Shown here piece by piece: positions 57,101-64,000 of a stretch of DNA of 64,000 nucleotides. The stretch comes from Gnetum montanum. Taxonomy: Eukaryota; Streptophyta; Gnetopsida; Gnetales; Gnetaceae. A program made the position numbers and the translations under genes. Numbering within the stretch: the first letter of the stretch is position 1; every line of letters begins with the position of its first letter. The stretch is from NCBI GenBank assembly GCA_015680685.1, contig MNCI01004170.1, positions 7,153 through 71,152 of the forward strand, given 5' to 3'. The notes beneath the pieces were generated by a model. That model saw nothing but the letters and a program-made list of their open reading frames with translations, did no database searches and had not been told where the DNA came from.

Positions 57101-60100
57101 GGTTAATGTGCACATCACTTGTGTAGATTCTTCCTAATCTTTAAAAGATTAAGGAATCGGTAAGGTCTACTTTGCACAATTTTATATTCACCATCACCTT
57201 CACTAATGATGTTAAAGGGAGTTCATCCCATAATGCATCCCATTGCCTATCATTGTCATTGTTGGCTTTTTGTTCCCTCTTAGGTTGATGGATTCTATGA
57301 CTAGGAGCTTCTTCTTGAAGCTCCACTTCAGACCCCTGCTTTATGTTCACATTGTTAACAACAAGGAGAACCATGCTATCACTATGAATGATGATTTCAC
57401 CTCCCTCGTAAGGAAGGTGAATTTCTTGATGGATGGGTGAGGACATTGCCTATAATTGAGCCAACCATAGCCTTCCTAGGATAAGGTTATGGGAAAATGC
57501 TCCCCTACCACAAAGTTCAAGGACATGGACCCCTTGACTACAACCCTTGATCCATTGAAGGATTTGAGAGTTGCAGTTGTTGTGGGTTGTATTTTCTTTG
57601 TTAAGCCTAGTTACTTAATGATGATGCATGGGATAATGTTAGTTACAACCCCATCATCTACATGCACCCAATGCACTTTAAACTACCCTACACATATGGT
57701 TATGAATACAAGAGCCCTAGTTACTTTGCCATTTTGGGGATTAACCTTGATTTCACTATCATCAAATACTAAGGGTATTGACTTTTCCTCCCTTGATGAT
57801 GAAGGACCCAACACTTCATGGATGGCTTCCTTATCAATCGGGATGTCCTCACTAATGGGAATGAAAGTTAACATTTTGACTAATGTCTCACAATGTGTGG
57901 TAGAAGTCATGATTAGGTCATATAAGCCTAGAGTCTTATTCTTTTACTTGAGGGATTGTTGAACCTGACCTATCACACTAAGGAAGTTTTTATCATTGGC
58001 CATGGGCTTGTCACCCTAGTTATGCTTCACTCCATCCATGTGCTCCAAAATGCAAACTTCAACTTTAGGTTATGTTTGTTGGGGCTTTCCCTCATTCTTC
58101 TAGTTATGGATGTTGGTGTCCTCCTATGGCTTGTTGGTTGAAGCAAGTTGGGCAGAGGAGGTCATGGGTATAGCCAAGAGGGGAGTGGGCTTTGGTGGAT
58201 CCACTTCCTTTTGTGCCACCATCTGCTTGATACCCTTGTTACCAAGCTTTTTCTTATGCTTCTTACTTTGCTTGTTTGAGGTCTTTTGATTGTTAGTCAT
58301 TGGTTGTGAGGAAGAGGCAGTAGCATTAGCCACCATAAGAGGTTATTATGCAATTAGTTGGGCCATGGCTAGTTGTGTTAGGCTGGGATACCTTGATGAA
58401 AAAAGGTTTCCTTGAAGGCATTCATGATGGTACTCTTATGACAAAGGAGGATCTTGAGTTGGTGGAAGCTAAAGAAGCCTCTTCATTGCAAGGGGGCACC
58501 TAGATCATGTATGGTTCTCTTGTGAGTCTCTGATCGTCATCCATGTTAAATGTTGAAATAATGTAAGGATTGTTATTAGCATTCAATGTGTCCTTGTATA
58601 CTTACATCGACTAATTTTGTGGTTGAACTGGGTTGGAAGAAGCTAAGATTAGCTTCCCCTTATTTATCATCCTTTGTAGGTCATCCTTTAGTGTGAGGTA
58701 GAAGTCTATGTCATGACCATGTAGTTGGTGATAATGAAAAATGTGATCTAGTTTGGAGTACCTAGGTAGTTGTGGATCATCCTTTGTTGCTCAAGTGGGA
58801 TCCTTAGCTATTTTGCATAGCTGCTCATGTTTCTTTCAAGTAGCTTTGGTTTTCTATTTGTATTGCATGTGCCCACTCTTTAGTAGTTGATCTAGCAATT
58901 TGAATGGTTTTAAAGATAAGGTTGTGTACCTAGTATGGTCTTTCCACTCAAAATTTAACCTAGTTATAGTTGATACGTTGGCCCCAAAGATTGATGGTTG
59001 GTTATCGTGGTTGTTATTAGTAGGGGTATTTGATGGGTTCATCCTTGGCTCCTTGTTAATGGTCTTAGCCTCTTTGATCATAGTTGCTATGGCCATGTTG
59101 TTTTGTTTGCTCTTTTCCTTATCTCTTAATGTATGTTGATTTTTATATGCATGTAGGCTAGATCATGACTAGCCTCCACAACATCTTTTATGTTCTTAGT
59201 TTGGGAAAATGCTTGGCTGAGGGACTGCAACTCAAGATAGTAGAGTTTTAACTTGATAAAGTTGTTCAATGTCCCCTTGAATATGGCTAAAAGGTGGGCC
59301 TCAACAATGGGTTCTGGTATTTCATTCAGTAGTCCATTCCACCATTGAATGAACTTCTATATGGGTTCTATGGATCTTTACTTGACCTGTATGAGTTGGT
59401 CAAACTAAGTTATACTTGAAGAAGTTGACAAACTAAGTTATCAAGTTCTCCAAAGAGGTTATGAATCCTCTAGGTAAGGCATAATACCAATCAAGTGCTT
59501 TCCTAGTCAAGGACATAGGGAAAATTCTAATGATAGTATGAGGCCATGGCTGCAAGAGTAAGCACTTGAATCAAAAGGTAATAAGGTGAGCATTGGGATC
59601 ACCTTCTTCATTATATTTGCTAAGTTTGGGGATAGGGGCACCAAGAGGAAGTTTCAAGGTGCAATGACAAGACTAATGGGATTGTCTTGGTAGAAATCCA
59701 TAATCTTGACACTTTGGAAAGTAGAATCTTTAAGCCTCTTTAACTTCTCCCTTAGGTCCTAGATCATTTGGAAGGCTTGATCTAGGTCCTGTGGTGGCCA
59801 TGTTGGTTGTGGGGTTTGTACATATGGATGTGGTGTCTATTGTGAGCCCTGTGACCTCGCTATTGGTTGCAATATAGAAGGGAATGGTTGCATTATGGTC
59901 GTCACTTATGGACCAAGCATGGAAAAGGATGTTTGTGTTGGTCCTTGAGGCACAAATGGGAAAATGGGGGTGTGTGACCCTTGAGTTATTTGGGGTCCCA
60001 TGGTGGACCCCACATAGGTAGTTAGTGGATTTTTGCTAGTGAAAATCACTATCGATGGTTGTAAAAATTGAGGTTGGGTAGCAAGGAACATGGAGAAGTG

Positions 60101-60712
60101 AAAGATAGTTGGCTATGATAACGTTTGTGCTTGGTGTGTAGCGATGATTGGTGTAGGTCCAAACATGATCAGGTACAATGGGGATGAAGGTGGTAGGACT
60201 TATCCAAAGGAAGAGGAAAAGGATGTAGAGGTGGACACTATGGCCTTTAGGGTCCCTTATTCAAAAATTTCCCCCACAAGGTTTCTCTTCTCAAACTCTA
60301 CCCCAAATTCATCTTCCTCCTTTGGTTACCCCTTGGAGGTAGTCTTTCGATCATATTCATCAACCTCAATGAGAATGGCTAAGATGCTAGCGTAGATATC
60401 ATTGATGGGTATTTGGTCATAGGGGGAGGGAATATACTTCTTTTCATCCTGATGGATGAACTTGAATTCCCTCTTGGCCTCTACTTCCATTCATGGGATT
60501 AGCATGCTAGCTTGGATTTTATTGCAAATAAAGTTATAATGTTCTTCATTTATCATTGTGAAACTAGGAATTTGTCCCCTAAGTCTAAGAGATTACCTAC
60601 ATTCCATTACTGTGGGGTCTTTGGGGTCATAAACCCTCATGTGTTGTTGATCTAACCCACTTTCGGTGTAGTTATAATGCAACTTTGTTGATTGTGGGAG
60701 AGACATGATCAT
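57100..60712 (-). pseudogene. Tat-like Ty3/gypsy gag-protease remnant
   Basis: From an ATG at about 60712 the minus strand gives a short leader (MIMSLPQS, then YDPKDPTVMECR). It continues through HQDEKKYIPSPYDQ and a Pro/Gln-rich part near 60080-59850. A gag core with FIQWWNGLLNEIPEPIVEAH lies near 59340. Below that is a Lys-rich stretch near 58300-58150. The protease remnant is at about 57650-57250: VHVDDGVVTNIIP stands for the usual HVDNGSAAN-type active site, then FNGSRVVVKGSM, and LGRLWLAQL then SSPIHQEIHLP in a shifted frame. Stops and frameshifts are frequent. It has the same orientation and expected order as the pol remnant at 47.5-45.1 kb, so both may be halves of one element. Confidence 0.65.
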
Positions 60713-60879
60713 AGTGCTAAAAATGGCTTAAAACAAGCTAATAAAGGCAAAAATAGAAGTAAATCCTAACAAGTGGAACTCAAAAATGGTTGAAACACCA
60801 TCAATTTCAGTCCACAGCACCTCGATTACAAATTTGCTTAAGTGTTTGCATGAGGTAAATTTTTTCTAAGAGTTTGGCC

Positions 60880-61640
60880 CATGGTCCCATTGTTGCGGCT
60901 ATGCTCTAGAGCGTAGCCAACATAGCATGCAGCATAGAACCAAGTTTGCAAAATTTTCTATGTCAAAAATGGTTGAAAAAATTGTTCTAAGTGTCCTACT
61001 ACACTCTCATTTCTCCTGCTATGCTCTTGAGCATAGTAGCACTCCAATGGCTAGTTTGCATGAGTATCAAGCCAAAAGTTGTCAAGCTAGCTCAAAATGG
61101 AAGGAACAATTTGGTAGATTTTCTAACTCCTGAGGCTACCCCTCCTGTTACGTTCCAAAGTGTAGCTAGCATGGCAAGAACAAGGATTGTAATTTTAACC
61201 AAATTTTTTTGTGTCCATGCTATGTCCTACCCCCTCATGCTATGCTCATGAGTGTAGCAAGGAAAGTAGCACTGGACTTTAGTTTTTTTGTAAAATTTGC
61301 TTAACTGTTGGCTACGCTCCAGAGTGTAGCTAGTGTAGCAACATGAAAAAACCCCCAAAAGCTTCCAGAGCTTAACACAAGCCTTCATTCTAGCTCTAGC
61401 ATTCCTTCAGCAAGCAAGATTAGCAATTTTCATTTCTCCTACACCCCACATTTGTTCCAAATTGTACCTATACTTGACCCCATTTGAAAGAGGGGAGAGT
61501 GTAGTTCTGGAGCGTAGCCTCCAAATTGCACTATTTTGCACTATTTGTAGGTGCATTGTAGTAATTTTTCAACTTTGACACATGCAATCTTGGTAGCATA
61601 GTCATAGTCTGGAAATCTCTTAGGGTCTAGTGGAGCATAC
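60880..61640. repeat. Dispersed 20-bp palindromes (GCTAYGCTC/GAGYRTAGC)
   Basis: Four near-perfect palindromes lie at 60898-60917 (GCTATGCTCTAGAGCGTAGC), 61018-61036, 61239-61258 (GCTATGCTCATGAGTGTAGC) and 61311-61330 (GCTACGCTCCAGAGTGTAGC). Half-words such as GAGCGTAGCC (61510) and AAGTGTAGCTAGC (61157) lie between and after them, and more occur near 62805-62860. The palindromes are seen directly. They lie upstream of a plus-strand TATA box at 61751. Confidence 0.8.
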
Positions 61641-62700
61641 TAAAGCATAGCACCTGTTACTCCAGGAGGAGTGTCATAGAGGTTAATGTAGCCCCACCTA
61701 CCCTCTTTTCCATGTGGTGCTCAATTCGCACTTCATGCTAACTCTAATCCTATAAATACCCTCGCATTCCACACTCTAGGGGTTGGTAAATTCAAGTAGT
61801 AGTTGGCATTTTTGGTTGATAATTTTGCATTTGCTTGGTAATTTGACAATATTTGACATTATGCTAGCAGACTTGAGTACCGCTTGGCACCCGAGGCACC
61901 TTAAGCACCTTGCACATCAGAGTATATCAACATCTTGGCAATACCTTTACATCCCATTTAGCATTGTAGTGCACCGCAACACATAGGATGCTACAGTAGC
62001 CAACCTAATAGGCACAAACCTCGTAGTGAAGATCGATCTTCATCCTAACACATCCCAGAGACTATGGCTACACTACTACTGTGCCTATATGTACATAGTG
62101 TACCTTCTCACCTCTCTTTTGTAATTGCTACACTCCCCATTTGGGGTGATGCCATTCTCTGTCTCTCAAACTCTACATTTTTGAGCATTTATGATGTATT
62201 TTTCTTTAACATTTTAGCATTACATTCACATCTCCTCACTACTTTACACATTTTTTTCATGTTCGTACCATCATTCTTACACTGAGAAACCCCACTACGC
62301 ACAAGCTTAGTCAACCTTAGTTCTACCAAAAACACCATTATAATGCTTAACATTATTTCACAACATCAACACTTGCATTTTGGCTAACCACGCCACTCCG
62401 AGTTGCACCCAATACCTTGTAGCCAACAAAGTACCTATTTGATCAACAAGACCATCTATGGAACTCCGCCTCCATTTTCTAGCAAGGCCCTTGCACAGAG
62501 GTAGGGTTGAGGTTATGCACCCACAAGCCCCTTGATGTTCCAACCATTGATGTTTTCTATTGCTACAATTTTCTAGTGCTAAAAGGAGGGCTATGTCATT
62601 TCCTTCTACATTTAGTGGTAGTTCCACATGCTCTCTACACCTTCGTTACTAGCTTCTAACTAGCATAGATGTGACACCTTTATAGTTGTCTACAAAGCAA
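61640..62700 (+). promoter_or_regulatory. Probable LTR promoter and leader of a plus-strand element
   Basis: TATAAATACC at 61751-61760 is followed by a leader of the LTR type without coding potential. With the palindromes upstream and a decayed plus-strand ORF from 63.0 kb, the layout fits the 5' LTR of a plus-strand retroelement that continues beyond the window. LTR edges, primer site and second copy were not found. The minus frame at 62627-62358 shows no recognisable domain. Confidence 0.4.
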
Positions 62701-62999
62701 TTGGTGTAAATTGATCCCAATTATTGGTTCCCATGGAACCTCGTAGGATGAAAGCCAAAGTGTATTTCTTGCACTTGGACCCTAAACTTTGTGTGCTAAG
62801 AAGAGCATAGCTTACCCTCAGCATGAGAGCATATCAAGCTCTAGCATAGCAAGTGTAGCACTAGAGTTAGAAATTTTTCTAGTACCACTCTTAAAAATTA
62901 GCTATCATTTCAGCATTTCTATACTTAGCCATTTTTAGCAATTGTTATACTTAGCTATTTCTTTTCCAGTGTTGCACCTTTTGCATCTTCTCATAGTAG

Positions 63000-63590
63000 C
63001 ATGAACCACGAAGAGCCTTCAACCTCCACCTCAAGCATGGTTGTTGTTTGACTTGTTCAATAGGAATTCACAATTGACATTCCTAAGGCCAAGGGCCTCA
63101 TCTTCATGGGAAGGTAATCCCTCAAGATTCGTAACTAGACTCTAGAGCACATGGTGCTTGACAAAGACAAATATAACTTCCTTTACACAAAAATTTGGGT
63201 GGGCTTCCCCTTAGACCACCAAGAGTTGTATGAAAAGTGAGGTTATGAGCTCATACATTAGAATGGGATGGAGTGCTTCCTTGCCCCTAACAATCTCATC
63301 CCCCTCACCGAGACCTTTCAGTGGATGCTTGATCAACTCATCTGACTAAGTGGCTCGAACGAGCATGATAGAGCAATTGACTATGAGAAGCCCCTATTGG
63401 ATGGGCAAGAGGAATTCAAGGCTCACTTAGAGAATGAGAATCCCTTCTACGGCTCTTTCTTACTACCTACCTCTAATGTTGCTCCCTTACAACCTTAGCC
63501 ATCTGCCTTCTTTAAGGCAGTAATGTCTCCCTTGTCACCACCTAGGGTAATGCCTATTATGGGAAGCCATCAAATGCATACACATTAGGG
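63000..63590 (+). pseudogene. Decayed plus-strand ORF, probably of a retroelement
   Basis: One frame with about six stops reads FTIDIPKAKGLIFMGR, then LEHMVLDKDKYNFLYTKIWV, FQWMLDQLI, ENPFYGSFLLP and PLSPPRVMPIMGS. The composition looks protein-like, unlike the flanking sequence, but I do not recognise a domain. Its position 1.2 kb after the TATA box at 61751 suggests the first ORF of the same element. Confidence 0.4.
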
Positions 63591-63719
63591 TGAAAGATCG
63601 TCTATCACCCTACCCTTCATGGTCTTAACACAGTTCATGTAATCCATGTCAATAGTATTCTATTGCCCTCCATATCATGTGCCACATAAGATTCCATGAT
63701 GAAGAAAGATGACATGATG

Positions 63720-63811
63720 GAAAGTTCACTTTATGGAAAAAAACGCAATAGAAAGTCCACTTTATGAAAAAAAATGCAATATAAAGTCCACTCTATGGAA
63801 AAAACACCATG
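63720..63811. repeat. 31-bp tandem repeat, three copies
   Basis: Units start at 63720, 63751 and 63782, each GAAAGTCCACTTTATGGAAA with small changes followed by AAAAACGCAATA. Little divergence, so probably recent. Confidence 0.85.
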
Positions 63812-64000
63812 AATCTTGTTAATTTGTAAAATCTATAAGATTCTCTCGGCCAAATAAAGGCTTGAGGATTTTAGACATTTGCTTTAATGTATTTTTGTCT
63901 TTTTTGTCAGCTTCTTTAGTTAGGCAGTTATGAGGTTTCTTTTTAGGCCCCGAGTGAAGGTGCACTATCTTTACAGTTTCAAAATACTTGGCTAGTATCA

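Noticed and set aside
60144-60395. 83-codon plus-strand ORF
   Set aside because: Antisense to the Tat-like gag remnant, which explains the open frame.

Overview
The window looks like intergenic DNA from a large-genome seed plant, possibly a gymnosperm. The support is AT-rich sequence, one intact host-like gene, assembly gaps, and nested, mostly decayed Ty3/gypsy elements, LINEs and tRNA-derived SINE-like repeats. The organism is an inference. Nothing bacterial or viral was seen.

Layout. 1-1520: noncoding, with a palindromic tandem repeat. 1521-6025: old LTR element A (minus strand), cut off at a single N. 7790-10760: decayed LINE (plus). 11497-12488: gap. 15100-16410: LINE fragment (minus) with an internal duplication. 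16916-17716: the one convincing host-type gene, an atypical RING-H2 protein (minus), with SINE-like repeats on both sides. 18853-25889: element B, a complete but decayed LTR element (minus) with a 5-bp target duplication. 25905-27240: LINE fragment (plus). 29144-31981 and 39609-40850: element C, interrupted by element D. 31987-39603: element D, young and complete, carrying an intact 1114-residue gag-protease ORF and no reverse transcriptase or integrase. 41330-42600: 3' remnant E of the same superfamily. 45130-47514 and 57100-60712: Tat-like Ty3/gypsy pol and gag-protease remnants (minus). Between them lie a tandem array with a period near 190 bp (48.2-51.3 kb), a second array (51.7-52.5 kb) and a decayed, apparently intron-containing ORF on the opposite strand (53.5-56.4 kb). 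60.9-63.6 kb: a probable plus-strand LTR promoter with large palindromes, then a decayed ORF.

How the parts relate. Elements A-E form one superfamily: LTRs starting TGATGAG and ending CTCATCA, a tRNA-Asp primer site, a TATA box about 100 bp from the LTR edge, and an AATAAA hairpin. The B/D protein has gag, zinc knuckle and retropepsin but no pol, so these elements must depend on polymerase and integrase supplied in trans. The most interesting signal is that several unrelated repeats here carry arrays of different perfect palindromes. In A, B and D these sit just upstream of the LTR TATA box, and their copy number differs between the two LTRs of one element.

All domain and homology statements come from reading the sequence and remembered family motifs. 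No database search was run.
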